From Melieria omissa (Eukaryota > Arthropoda > Insecta > Diptera > Ulidiidae), in assembly GCA_963971225.1 (NCBI GenBank), contig OZ020268.1:61379900-61443899 (forward strand): a DNA stretch of 64,000 bases. The letters run 5' to 3'. The notes beneath the pieces were generated by a model. It made no database searches, was not told where the DNA came from, and was given only the letters and a program-made list of their open reading frames with translations. This document shows positions 32,816-44,322 of the stretch, piece after piece; positions within the stretch are counted from its first letter, which is position 1, and the number at the start of each line of letters is the position of its first letter. The position numbers were made by a program, and so were the translations under genes.

Positions 32816-33718
32816 AAGGGTTTTTCAAAAGGAGCGCTACAAAAGTAGACCGATAGGGACAGCAAACGACGCCATATTTTTTTCCGCTCTTTTGACATTT
32901 CTCTTCAGTAAGGTTTGCCATTTCATCATGGAAAGATATACGGTCCAACAACGAGTCGAAATTATTAAAATTTACTACCGAAATTCGGAGTCAGTGGCCT
33001 CAACTTTAAGAGCGCTACGTCCAATTTATGGTCGTCATAATTGTCCTGCCAGATCAACAATTGAGCGTCTAGTGGAAAAATTTCAATCCACAGGCACAGT
33101 ACAAAATGTTCCCGTGCCAGTGAGACAAAGAAGTGCCCGTAGTGTCGAGAATATTGCTGCCGCTGAGGCTTCAGTTAAAGAAAGCCCAAATGTGTCTCTC
33201 GTCTCTCCCGTTCAATGATAACCGAATATTTTTGGCCCGAATTGGATGATATGGACTTGGACAATATGTGGTTTCAACAGGACGGCGCCACAAGCCACAC
33301 AGCGCATCGCACAATCGATTTATTGAAAACCAAGTTTGGTGAACGTGTTATCTCACGACATGGTCCAGTCAATTGGCCGCCTCGGTCGTGCGATTTGACG
33401 CCGTTGGACTATTTCCTGTGGGGCTACGTCAAGTCTAAGGTCTATGCCAACAAGCCAGCGACGATTGATGAACTTCGTACGAATATCGAACGTGAAATTG
33501 CGGCAGTATCGGCCGATTTATGCTTAAAAACCGTCGAAAATTGGGTTCAGCGTCTGGACTTCTGCAAGCGTGCCCGTGGTGGCCATGCAAGAGAAATCGA
33601 GTTCCATACATAATGGCATCGAATGTACTTTCACAGGAATAAAGAATTTCATTGATATCCAAAACCGTTTTTGTTTTATTTAAAAAAACTTTTGTAGCGC
33701 TCTTATTGAAAAACCCTT
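32816..33718 (+). mobile_element. Rosa-type mariner (DD41D), internally deleted, 903 bp
   Basis: Flanked by TA (32814-32815 and 33719-33720). The terminal inverted repeats are about 31 bp: AAGGGTTTTTCAAAAGGAGC at the left and the matching AAGGGTTTTTCAATAAGAGC read from the right. The empty site is visible in the 3' LTR (AATAATAAAAGGAATG). At 903 bp it is about 400 bp short of a full mariner. Confidence 0.95.
32928..33613 (+). pseudogene. Rosa-type mariner transposase, central part deleted
   Basis: From ATG 32928: paired HTH region (ERYTVQQRVEIIKIYY, STIERLVEKFQSTGTVQ) up to VENIAAAEASVKESPNVSL. The frame then leaves the family and stops at 33218. From 33215, in another frame, comes the end of the catalytic domain: ITEYFWPELDD, MWFQQDGATSHTAHRTIDLL and CDLTPLDYFLWGYVK. 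There are 41 residues between the Asp of QQDG and that of PLDY, the DD41D spacing of rosa mariners. The segment with the first catalytic Asp is absent, so no active enzyme can be made. Confidence 0.92.
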
Positions 33719-33906
33719 TAAAAGGAATGCAGCGCAGTGCAGCTGCGAAGCGAAACGATTGGAGGTAGAAATGCGAATGCGCATTGCCCACCGCAAAAAT
33801 GATCTGCTGACCGTTTATGCAGAGTGCATGCGTATAAGAGTTCCACTACTCTCACTCGCCACACTTATAGTTGTTAGTGTAAAAGTGTTTTGTTCTTACT
33901 CACATG

Positions 33907-35245
33907 CAGTGTTGCCGCTGTAAAATTTTAAAAAGTCGCAGAAAAAGTGTCACAGCCGCAAAAAAAGTGTCAAGTGATCCAATTTTATTATACCATGTAC
34001 ATATATAAGTATAAACTTTCATTATTTCACTTTTCAAAACTCATTATTTTTAATAAATTTCTAAAGAAGATAATTTTCTGTGAAAAAAACTGTTTTCTCC
34101 TAAAATTTATTGATAAGAAATATATTAAAAAGTCCCAATATGCATGTTTCGTATTTATTACGAAAACATATCAAAGCATATGCGTGATGAGTACTTTGAA
34201 ACACGCAAAAATAACAAAATTAACTTAACGAAACAATTTTCAAAATGTAGGGGAATTCTTTGTAAGGTGCCACTCCAAGCAAAAAAATTCCTACCGTCAT
34301 TTAAGGTGTATATGACAACATAAATTTTAATGCGGTTTTTAAGGGGGAAAAATGTAAAATTTTGTTAAGAAAAAACTTAAAAATAAAGCTGAAGGTTTTC
34401 GTTGCGGTGAAAAATAAATCAAATACGTCTAAAAAACTAAGATAAATATCAGTGTTGGACTTAATTTTTAATGCTTTTTCATAATCCGAAATGATATCCG
34501 AGCATATCGTAAGAGGAGAACATTTATTCAATGATTTCCAAAATGGCGTGAAAATGTAAAGTGCCACCCCTCTTTTTTCATTTTATTTGTGATACTACAT
34601 AAGTATTTCGGTAAAATGACTTTTTCTTGCTCGGAATCGTCATTAAAATGAATTTAAAGTGTTAGTCAATTTTTCTCTAATCCTATCATGAGGCAAAAAT
34701 TAGTTCAGTTGTGTGTATTAATGTCCATGTAGTTATTCGTTTAATTCGTTACCATTCAATATGCTTTTGGCTTTCGGTCATTTTCTATTCATTTCAAATT
34801 AAATTCAATAATCTTTCGTAAATTTTCTAAATCATGCATTTTTACTTGAGATTTCTACGTTTTTTGCGATTTTTTTAGGGGATGTCACTTTAGATTAAAA
34901 ACTTTTAGGTTGTCGATTTTTAACACTTTTGGAAATTGGCTGTAAAATTAGTATTTACAAAAAATTCAAATGAGGTGTTTCCTTGGATCATAGCCCTTTA
35001 AACCATCTTTCTAACGGTATATTAACATTGGCGATAAGTTAATTTTCTAACGAGTTATACCCAAAAAGTGCCACCACGTGGTGGTAAATTACATAGAATT
35101 CCTTTTGATAAAAAAAAGGGGGCAAAAGTCGCATGATTTTGAAGAAAAGTGTCAAAATAAGCCTATTTTTAAAAAGTCGGTGTCAGGTGGCATCGGTCTC
35201 CAAAAAGGGTCAATTTGACACTTTAGTCGCACAACGGCAACACTG
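33907..35245. mobile_element. Non-autonomous hAT-like element, 1339 bp
   Basis: Flanked by the perfect 8-bp duplication CTCACATG (33899-33906 and 35246-35253). Ends are CAGTGTTGCCGCTGT at the left and the inverted copy CAGTGTTGCCGTTGT at the right. An 8-bp duplication with CAGTG...CACTG ends is the hAT signature. Repeated AAGTGTCA/TGACACTT motifs lie near both ends. No transposase is present and the two small ORFs (about 90 codons) resemble nothing I know. The empty site is seen in the 3' LTR at about 24300. Confidence 0.9.
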
Positions 35246-36605
35246 CTCACATGCATCTCGTCGCGAAGAAGGGCCCTTAATCGTGGATGCTGCTCACTTT
35301 TCTCGTTCGTTGCTGCTGGACTGTGAAATTGTTGTTGTTATTATGCTGCTTTTTTGGCGTTCGCATAAACGCTCTTGAAGGTCATTTCTAAATATGCATG
35401 AATGGTTTTTTTTTTCTTTTGACTTATACTACAAAAACGAATTTGCTTTTCACTATTTACATGATCAAAATATTGTTTCTAATAAGCCTGACTTATATCT
35501 AATTTGAATTAAATTACAATTTAACAATTAACTTTTATAATTCAGTTAAAATAAGTAAGTATGGAAAGTGTTGAAGGTGAGTACAAAAGGTTGGTTTACG
35601 TAGCAAATGTTGGTGGTAGGTCAAACTTTGAAGGTAAGTATAATTCTAGGTGAGTATTTGTTCGACTTTCAAATTTTTAGCTGCTGGTCATGATTTTTTT
35701 TCCTTCCTTCCAGGTGACGGTTTCTGGCTGCTGGTTTTGCAATTCGTCGGTCCGCTCTTTCTGTGCTTTCCGTCCGTCCGTGCTTCTTTCTTTCAGTGGT
35801 GAGTGGTGATTTCTGGTGGGTGCTGATCTTTTGGAGTGGTGATCTTTTGGAGTGGTGATGCTTCTGGGCCTTGAGTTGCTGCTGATTCTCGTGGACAATG
35901 ATGAAATCTCCGCGGTTCTTTTGTGCAAATCCAAAATTGTCTGCGGCCTCGGCAAAAATATAACAATCTCAGCGGTTTTCTCGCAAGAATACAACAATTT
36001 CGGCGGCCTCGGTTCGCTGCGCGATATATGCAGACGAGGGTGATAAACCGGTCCGTGGCCGCATATAACTTCGCCTAAGAATATGATTTTCCTTACAACT
36101 TTGTCTAGCCTATTAAAAGATAATTGAAACTGTAGCCCAAAACTTACCCAGTTAATTAAGGCTTGCTTGGCTTATGTCCCAAAGTTGCTGCTACAATTTA
36201 AACTGAAAACTTTTCACAACTATATATATAAATTGCACCACTGCCGACTTTGCGGCTATCACACTCACTCACTATTGCACTACTGCACTCTTAACTTTGA
36301 ATTTTTTCACTGCACTGCTGAGGTCTGCTCGAGACCAAGTCGTATGATTGAAAGACAGATCATTCGATCGTGACTTTCTATCTGACCTTTTGTTCGTCTG
36401 CCTACGGCGGTCGCTGAGTTCATCAGTCGTTTTAAACGGTTGCCTATCCTGACTGGTCATCGGTTACAAGTACTAAAATGTTGCGGAAACATTGTTGCCA
36501 AGATCTCATATCTGCAACATTTCTTTGTTTATGTTGATCAGTGCATTACAATTCAAATTAAAAGAAGAAAATTTTTGTTCAGCGCGAAATCGAATATTAC
36601 AAGAG

Positions 36606-38790
36606 CCACGTGAAGAAACTTATAAAATTTAAAGTGATGAGAAGTAAATTTAAAGTCCTACAAAAAGTAAATTTAAAGTTCAGAGAAATAAAGTGAAAGT
36701 TCTAAGAAAAATTTTGGAAATCATAGACAGCAAGAAGACAAAAATCACACAACCATTATTATTCTCAACATTACACAACATTCTAAACATTTTGCATTTA
36801 TCATCAAGGTACAAATTTCTTTTTCATCCATATCATAAAAGTTTTCAAGGCAAATCTTCTGCCAAATCGACTATCCCCCGTATTCATTTTTTTTAAATTA
36901 CAGACCCTTCACATTAAGGTCTGGTCTAGATACAAATTTTATATTTGTTCGCATACCTTTTCCCATAAGTTGGAGTCTCCATGATTCGGAACCCCTGGTG
37001 GCTCAGGCCAGCCAGAGAGGTCGCCATTCCCGGATAAACGTCAAAAACCCCAAAAGAGAAGAAGAGAATTAGCACGCGGTACTCAGTGCTTAGACGACGT
37101 CGTCAAGACAAATTGTTTTCCTGGACGGAAGTGCGGTAAAATTGTTAAAAACTAGAGCAAAATAAGTGTAAAATTATCATAAAAATTAAGCTTATTCATG
37201 TAAATTTATTTAAGTAAAAAGAGAAAAAGAATGGGGAAAAAAATGTGAAATTAGCTGGAAGTGAAAAAAAAAAACAAAAAGAAAAAAATAATCCAGAGAC
37301 ATACGCAACATTTTCCATCAAAAAAAAAAAAAAAAAAAAAACAAAAAGAAAAAAGTCCACAAATGTTGCAATAGTTGAATTAAGTTTCTCCGCAAACCCT
37401 TTCCACTACTCCATTCCTTTCCCAATCCCACATTCCTTTTCCCCTCATAACCATGTGGATTTCAATCCCATAAACATGTGTAAAGCCGAATTTCCCAAGT
37501 AAACATGTATACATAAAGATGTATATACAAAGTATATAAGAAAGTGTGTAGAGAAGTGCATAGTTTTTAGTTAAGTTTTTGTTGTTGCTATTGGAAGCAC
37601 CATAGAAAAGAGTGCCAAGATCAGTGATCAGCAACATGTTTCAGCAACAAATCATCCACTCAACCAACACAGCAGCATGGAAGGCCTTTCAGCGCGAATG
37701 TGGATGGAAAGAAAAATGTGAGTAAAACCAAAATTGTTTCGTTGCTTGTTGTTATCACGTTTCTTTCGCTCATATATAAGTGGCTAAACAAAATACACCC
37801 ACAAAAATATTGATTAATACTTAAGTAAAAAGTAAAAAGAAAATTAAAGTTAAATACATGATAATTGAAATTAATTAAAATTGCACTTAAATATTAAATA
37901 TTACTATATTAAAATTGTACCTATTGCACTATTATTACTTTAATACTCCACAAAAATAAAATCATATTACAGTTTAATTAAAGTTACATAAAAGCTAAAA
38001 TTGTACTATGTAATTTTACTTAATACTAAACTAAAAGTAATATTGCACTAAGATGATTATTGCACTATTTAATAAGTGTTATTAAAGTTTTAAGTTTTTT
38101 TTTCTTACAATTTATTTGCTTTTGTTGTATAGAGTTTACTTTTAGACATTGGGAAAAATGTTAGTTGTCAGGTGTTGGATTATTTTTTTTTTAGTTGAAC
38201 TAATAGTGTAAATAAATAATTATGTGTTAAATCGAAAATATGAATTTCCTTGAGGAATAAAGGTTTGAAGTGACGCATCGATGTGGGAATCTTTTGTAAA
38301 TAATTAATTTGAAAGATTCATGGTAGGGAGGGTAAAGACGGGATTCGCGTATTCCATCATCAGCGATCCCCAACTGGAGTGTTAGATAAGGATAACTTTG
38401 TTTTGCAGATGTAGAGTAGTCTACTGGTCCAGTTGTGATAATTCGATTTTTTTTTTTTGCTCAGGGACTCTTTAAATAAAAGTGTAGTCTAGGCTGAGTG
38501 TAGTTGTGGTAACGAACCCCCCCACAGGCCGTATTGCTAGTCGGATAGAGGAGTCCCTACCCACTGCAGCTACCCAGCCAGGTGACCCAGCTGCAGACCC
38601 CCTGCAATCCAGCTGCAATCGCTTCTTTCGAACCCAGAAGCCGGGGCAAGCCCACGAATGTGGCGCTTATTAGGCTAGGCCACCAAATTCGTGTTTGGTC
38701 ACTTGTTGACCCTGACATCTTGTTGTTGTGTTCGGCAAACGCCGCTACATCATTTGACGACGTGTGGCAACTACGCCACTATACACTACA
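36606..38790 (+). repeat. Element B 5' LTR, second part
   Basis: Continues the 5' LTR after element A and matches 44603-46787. It contains a long A-run (about 37320-37340) that differs by about one base between the LTRs, AT-rich repeats (about 37800-38100), and a C-run ACCCCCCCACAGG near the end. No gene. The small ORFs inside it occur in both LTRs only because the LTRs are identical. Confidence 0.93.
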
Positions 38791-38797
38791 TAATTTT

Positions 38798-38815
38798 TGG
38801 CGCCCAACGTGGGGC
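38798..38815 (+). other. Element B primer-binding site (tRNA-Lys)
   Basis: TGGCGCCCAACGTGGGGC, 7 nt after the 5' LTR end. The match to tRNA-Lys continues for four more bases (TCGA). Confidence 0.92.
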
Positions 38816-39339
38816 TCGACAACGACGATGTCAAACCAATAATTGGTCAGAATTGGCAAAGCCGCCACCAAGCTCCATCAAGTAAAATTTTTAGATTTCA
38901 TGTTTCCTGTTTTGATCTGACGAGAGTTAGTTGTTGTTGAATGAAAATATTGACCTCTCGGGAAATTCGTTAATTTTGATCCAATACCGAATAAACGACC
39001 GATTGGATATCAGATATGGATTTCACGTGCACTATTCTTTCAGATTCATAACTGTAGAACTGTTCTGATTTTTGTTCTTGCGAATATTCATTGTTGTTGG
39101 TATTTCTTGTGAATACAAAGAGATATGTTGCTTAATTGCACGCTTTGTCCAAAAGTACTGCACAAATGAATCCAAATTCAAAATTCATCACAGGTCAACC
39201 AAGTAAAGGTTTTATACCATAGCAAAGTTTTGTTTCCATATCTTTATCTAGCACACTGAAATGCGTTTACTTCAACCTTAATTTCGAAAAGGAAATTCAG
39301 CTTTAGTCGTATATAAGATATTTGGTTTGTTTTTGTAAT
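38816..39339 (+). other. Element B leader
   Basis: About 520 bp between primer site and gag ATG. No gene or recognisable signal. Confidence 0.6.
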
Positions 39340-40851
39340 ATGGCAGTTAGACGAAGTAATGAAAACTTGTCTCAACTGGCACAACCGGTTGACGAGAGCA
39401 ACTGTATAATTTGTTTACAACCTATTTTATTTCAACAAGATATATCTATTACTCCTTGTAGTCATAAATTTCATTCGAAATGTATCGAAAGTTGGTTAAA
39501 AGATAACCACGACTGTCCCTACTGTAGAAAGTTGGTTCATCTTAAAGATTTGAAGCATTTATCTAGAAGTAGTCAAAAGAAAACTCCATTGTTACATGGT
39601 AACGCAAAGAAAACTTACACTCCTAAGAGATATCAAACTCGCAATAATCGAAATACTCAAGAATTAGTTGCAAATTTGAATAATTCTAAGGAAGTTATTG
39701 GTGCAGATCCTATTGTTGGTAACTCGGTTGAGCAATCCTCAAATCAAGCTGCCAATAATGTAAATGCGCAAGATACTCATTCAGGAAATTTTCAATCAAA
39801 CGTTGATTACAATTTGATAAGTCAGATTGTAGAACAAAGTGTCCAACGACTTCTATCATTACGACTAAGTCAAAGCAATCAAAATCCGTTGACCACAGCC
39901 CAGCCAAACGATGATGTTAATACTTCAAACTATCGTTCTCATGGTAGAAATGCAGCTATAAACAATTCTAGTTTTTCATTTTCCGATGTGAATTCTCACA
40001 AAGTTACGAATTTAATTCAGAATTGGAATATTAAGTTTGACGGTTCATCCGAAGGTTTAGTAGTAGAAGAATTTCTGTATAGGATTCGTGTACTTACTGC
40101 TGAACATCTCAATTATGATTTTGACCTTTTGTGTAAACATTTACACATTTTACTGACAGGAAAAGCCCGTGAATGGTTTTGGCGTTATCATAAAACAGTC
40201 GCTACCATTCAATGGCGAGAGTTTTGTCTTGCATTAAGATATGAGTTTCAACACCATAAATCGAACTACGATATTCGTGAGCTATTGCGAAATCGTAAAC
40301 AAAAACCCAATGAAAATTTCGAATGCTTTTACGATTCAATTTGTTTGATCGTTGATAGATTAACAGAACCTATTTCAGAACAAGAATTAGTTGAGATAGT
40401 TACTCGCAATCTTAAGCCTGAAATTCGACACGAACTTTTGTATATAAATATTGACTCCATTAGTCATTTGCGGAAGTTAGTTGAAAAAAGAGAGAATCTG
40501 CTCTCAGAAGATCATTTTCGTAGGTTTGGCAATCGGCCAAATTACTTCAATGCGGTTAAGAGAAATATCTCAGCGCTTGAAGACAATTTCAGTTCAGATA
40601 ATGACGTTGTATCAGACTTACCAGCAGACTGCACAATTGCAGCGTTGCAACAAAAATCTATAGTTACCAAATGTTGGAACTGTCACCAACCAGGACACCA
40701 CTGGGAAAATTGCCTTAAGGAAAGACAAATATTTTGTTACGGATGTGGATTACCTAACGTATACAAACCACATTGCGTAAATTGTTCTAACAAAAATTCG
40801 GAAAACTCACCGAAGGGGATACCCACCAACACCCGAGTATCGCCCAAATAA
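39340..40851 (+). CDS. Element B Gag with N-terminal RING-H2 finger (503 aa)
   Basis: Open Gag frame. I prefer ATG 39340 over 39322 because MAVRRSNENL aligns with the starts of A and C (R/H-S-x-E-N-L). The RING-H2 finger is at residues 22-62: C22, C25, C40, H42, H45, C48, C59, C62, with Trp52 and Pro60 kept. The gag core contains NWNIKFDGSSEGLVVEEFL, GKAREWFWRYHK and LRNRKQKPNENFECFYDSI. The knuckles near the end are CWNCHQPGHHWENC and CYGC...CVNC. It ends with TAA at 40849-40851, and the -1 frame is open across this stop, as expected for a frameshift to pol. The RING ligand spacing is identical to A's, yet the intervening residues differ clearly. Confidence 0.93.
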   Translation: MAVRRSNENLSQLAQPVDESNCIICLQPILFQQDISITPCSHKFHSKCIESWLKDNHDCPYCRKLVHLKDLKHLSRSSQKKTPLLHGNAKKTYTPKRYQTRNNRNTQELVANLNNSKEVIGADPIVGNSVEQSSNQAANNVNAQDTHSGNFQSNVDYNLISQIVEQSVQRLLSLRLSQSNQNPLTTAQPNDDVNTSNYRSHGRNAAINNSSFSFSDVNSHKVTNLIQNWNIKFDGSSEGLVVEEFLYRIRVLTAEHLNYDFDLLCKHLHILLTGKAREWFWRYHKTVATIQWREFCLALRYEFQHHKSNYDIRELLRNRKQKPNENFECFYDSICLIVDRLTEPISEQELVEIVTRNLKPEIRHELLYINIDSISHLRKLVEKRENLLSEDHFRRFGNRPNYFNAVKRNISALEDNFSSDNDVVSDLPADCTIAALQQKSIVTKCWNCHQPGHHWENCLKERQIFCYGCGLPNVYKPHCVNCSNKNSENSPKGIPTNTRVSPK

Positions 40852-43800
40852 AATCTTCGCAATCTCAAATTTCAAATTTTTCCTAGTTTACCGGCTAGCT
40901 CAGTAGCTCAAGCTGAAGCTGCAGAAGACTCACAAACAGAAGCGGTTGACCACAATATTACGATCCTCCAACGAGAAAATCAAGTCAGTAATGCTACCAA
41001 TACAGACAAGTTAATTTATCCTAGACTTCCATATCACGAACGTTTGATTAGATATTATCAAACGAGACAAAAAATTTTTCAAGACTTTGCTCCTTCTAAG
41101 CGTAAGCCTAAGCGCTCAACTCAGCGTATACGTAATTTTTATAAAGCTATGCGTAAAAACAAAAAACTTGTAGTTTCTTCAATTATTAATGAAACTGATA
41201 ATCGGTTCTACGCAAAAGTAAAATTTTTAGACAGAGAAGAATTCGGCTTGCTTGATACTGGTGCAAATATTAGTTGTTTAGGCTCATCCTTAGCCACAGA
41301 AAATTTTTCGGAAACTCCAGGTTTCAAAACATTTTATTCCAATGTGAAAACTGCGGATGGTAAAGATCATAAAGTAATCGGGTTTATCGATACGGAAATC
41401 GAATATAAAAACCATAAACATATTTTGCGTTTATATTTAATTCCTTCCATCGCACAAAAGCTTATACTAGGTATAGATTTTTGGCGCATATTTAATCTAG
41501 CCCCAGGCATAATAAGTTCCATTGATTCCGAACATATTAATACTTCGCTTATAGAAGCAAACACTTATTCCTTAACGGAAGCTGAAAAACAACAACTTGA
41601 GTTTGTTAAAACTTTATTCCCTAGTTTTGAGACACAAGGTCTTGGTCGCACCGCTCTTATTAAACACGACATAGACGTTGCTGACGCCAAGCCTATTAAA
41701 CAACGTGCTTATCAAGTATCGCCAGCAGTTGAAAAGCTCATGTATGACGAAATCGATCGTATGCTCATCCTTGGAGTTATTGAAGAATCGTCTTCAGCGT
41801 GGAGTTCTCCAATGAGATTAGTTCTAAAACCTAATAAGGTCCGATTGTGCCTTGCGCACGCAAATTAAATTCAGTCACCAAAAAAGACGCTTACCCTATT
41901 CAAAGTATTGAACGTATTTTATCTCGGTTGCCTAAGGCAAACATCATTACCAAACTAGACCTTAAAGATGCTTATTGGCAAATTGCGTTAACGGAAAAAT
42001 CAAAGCCTTTAACTGCTTTTACAGTTCCGGGTAGACCTCTTTACCATTTTAATGTTATGCCCTTCGGTCTTTGTAATGCTCCATCAACTATGTGTCGCTT
42101 AATGGATCAAATAATTCCTTCAGAGCTGTCACATTGTACTTTTGGTTATTTAGACGACATTTGTGTTGTTTCGGAAGATTTTCCCAATCATTTAGCTGCG
42201 CTAATGAAATTAGCCAAACGTTTTAACGAAGCGAATTTGACTTTGAACATAAAGAAAAGTAACTTTTGTGTTACAGAAACAAAATATTTAGGATATATAA
42301 TCGGAAATGGTGGAATATCCACAGATCCAGATAAAATCGAATCTATTATTTCTTGGCCATTGCCGAAATCCCTGAAACAAGTACGAGGATTCCTAGGTAT
42401 CGCTGGATGGTACAGAAGGTTCATTCACAATTTTTCTGACATTGCGTTTCCTATAACAGAAGTTTTATCTAGTAAGAGAAAATTTTGTTGGTCAGATGCA
42501 GCAAATGCAGCATTCGAACAGTTAAAACAAGCTCTAACCACAACCCCTGTCTTAGCTAATCCCGACTTTCGTAAAAAGTTCTATGTCCATTGTGACGCAA
42601 GTGACGTAGGTATCGGTGCAGTGCTTGTGCAGAAAAATGAAAACCAAGAAGAACGACCCATCGCTTTCATGTCTCGGAAGTTGAATTCTGCTCAGCGGAA
42701 TTATAGCGTGACGGAACGCGAATGCTTAGCGGCCTTAGAGGCAATTGAAAAATTTAGATGTTATATAGAACTTCAAGAATTCGAGGTTATAACAGACCAT
42801 TCGAGTTTACAATGGTTAATGCAACAACCAAAACTTAGTGGTAGGTTAGCTCGATGGGCTATGAAAATTCAAGGTTACAAATTTTCCATTAGCCATCGCA
42901 AGGGCAAAGATCACATTGTTCCGGATGCCTTATCTCGAATTCACGTCGAAGAAATTGCTACACTCGAATTAACTTCACCAGAAATTGATTTGCAATCTCC
43001 TCATTTTAGTGATGTAGATTATAACGATTTGAAGAAAAAAATTGAATCCGAATCTGAAAAGCTACCTGATCTTAAAGTAGTGGATAAATATGTTTACATT
43101 CGAAAAGATCACCTGACAGGCGATGAATTACAAGAACAACTATCTTGGAAATTATGGATCCCAGAAAAACTACGACCAGCACTTATTTCTCGAGCTCACG
43201 ATGATGTTGTCGCATCGCACGGTGGCATAGCAAAAACATTATCCTTGCTACGCAGAAACTTTTTCTGGCCAGGTATGGTTAAAGAAGTTCGTCAATATAT
43301 TCGTAATTGCAAAGTGTGTAAGGAGACTAAGTCACCTAACACAGTTTTACGCGCTCCAATTGTCACTTTCGTTGAGTCAGTTCGACCCTTTCAGCGGTTG
43401 TACATTGATTTATTAGGACCATATCCCCGGAGTCGAAAAGGACACATTGGTTTAATCATACTAGTAGATCATTTTTCCAAATTCCATTGGTTAAGTCCAG
43501 TGAGAAATTTTTCTAGCAAAGCTATTCAAGAATTTTTGCTTAACGAAATTTTTCCTATTTATGGAGTTCCAGAGTCCACAATTAGTGATAATGGTGTTCA
43601 ATTTAAGTCTCATGATTTCGAAGCATTCCTTACAAAGTTAGGAATTAGGCATGTATGCACTGCATTGTATTCGCCACAGTCCAACGCATCAGAACGCGTA
43701 AATCGTTCTATTCTTGCTGCTATACGAGCGTATATCAAAACAGATCACACTGAGTGGGACGTGAATCTCAATCAAATCTCTTGTGCATTACGAAATTCAA

Positions 43801-44214
43801 TACACCAAGCCACGAAATGTTCACCATATTTCGCTCTTTTTGGATTCAACATGGTCACTCACGGATCGAGTTATCAACTGTTAAAATCACTTAAATTGCT
43901 TGAAGAACCACAAATAGAGTTGAAACGTGAAGACAACTTAGTTTTGAAAAGAAATCGCCCAAAATATTCGGAAAGCTCATGACACGAATCGCGAACAATA
44001 CAATTTAAGATCCAAACCAGTTTCATTCAAAGTAGGACAAGAAGTCTATAGACGAAATTTCGCCCAAAGTAAATTTTCGAAGAACTTTAATTCAAAATTA
44101 GCACCAACATTTTTGAAAGCGAGAATAAAAGAAAAAGTAGGAAATAGTTATTATATATTAGAGGACTTAAAAGGACGCGTAATCGGAACATACAATGCAA
44201 AAGACATTAAGTAA
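40852..44214 (+). pseudogene. Element B Pol (protease-RT-RNase H-integrase), three single-base lesions
   Basis: Same domain order as A: protease LLDTGANISC (about 41248-41277), RT with LKDAYWQI and YLDD (about 42148-42159), RNase H HCDASDVGIGAVL, and integrase zinc finger and core (ISDNG, NASERV), ending with a conserved tail to TAA 44212-44214. In the -1 frame expected after gag, a TAG appears at 40884-40886. The sequence then continues one frame over, so one extra base lies upstream, perhaps in the T run 40877-40881. One base is missing at 41854-41855 (LCL-DARKL region), restoring the frame. One extra A in 43947-43950 shifts it again. Repairing three one-base indels would be needed for function. 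Confidence 0.9.
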
Positions 44215-44322
44215 TAAACGTGAAAAATTTCTCTAATGCAACGACAAATCAAGTCAGACTCGTTTTTTTTCAGACCATTCCGACTAAGATTCCTAGTCAA
44301 GGACTGTAATCTTATCCGGTTT

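Larger units (their letters stand above)
22489..36601 (-). mobile_element. Element A: Ty3/gypsy retrotransposon with RING-Gag, intact gag and pol
   Basis: Complete insertion in element B's LTR, flanked by AGAG (22485-22488 and 36602-36605). Read on the minus strand: 5' LTR 36601-31297, primer site, gag, pol, 3' LTR 25656-22489. The LTRs begin and end TGTAAT...ATTACA. Without its two nested DNA transposons the 5' LTR is about 3053 bp against 3168 bp for the 3' LTR. The difference is mainly one 115-bp repeat unit, and I found about three substitutions. gag and pol are both open, so this copy was recently competent. Confidence 0.95.
31297..36601 (-). repeat. Element A 5' LTR, carrying two nested DNA transposons
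   Basis: Direct repeat of the 3' LTR (22489-25656), enlarged by a rosa-type mariner (32816-33718) and a hAT-like element (33907-35245). It lacks one of the three ~115-bp internal repeats seen in the 3' LTR (the gap falls after about 32590). The promoter for this copy may be affected by these insertions, although gag and pol are untouched. Confidence 0.95.

Noticed and set aside
33947..34567. Small ORFs inside the hAT-like insertion
   Set aside because: Low-complexity AT-rich frames of about 90 codons with no hAT transposase motif.
38798..38815. tRNA gene fragment
   Set aside because: The match is limited to the 3' end including CCA in antisense, next to an LTR. It is a primer-binding site, not a tRNA gene.
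44215..44322. Possible env gene downstream of pol in the gypsy elements
   Set aside because: Only about 110 bp (B) or 56 bp (A) separate pol from the 3' LTR, so there is no room for an env ORF.
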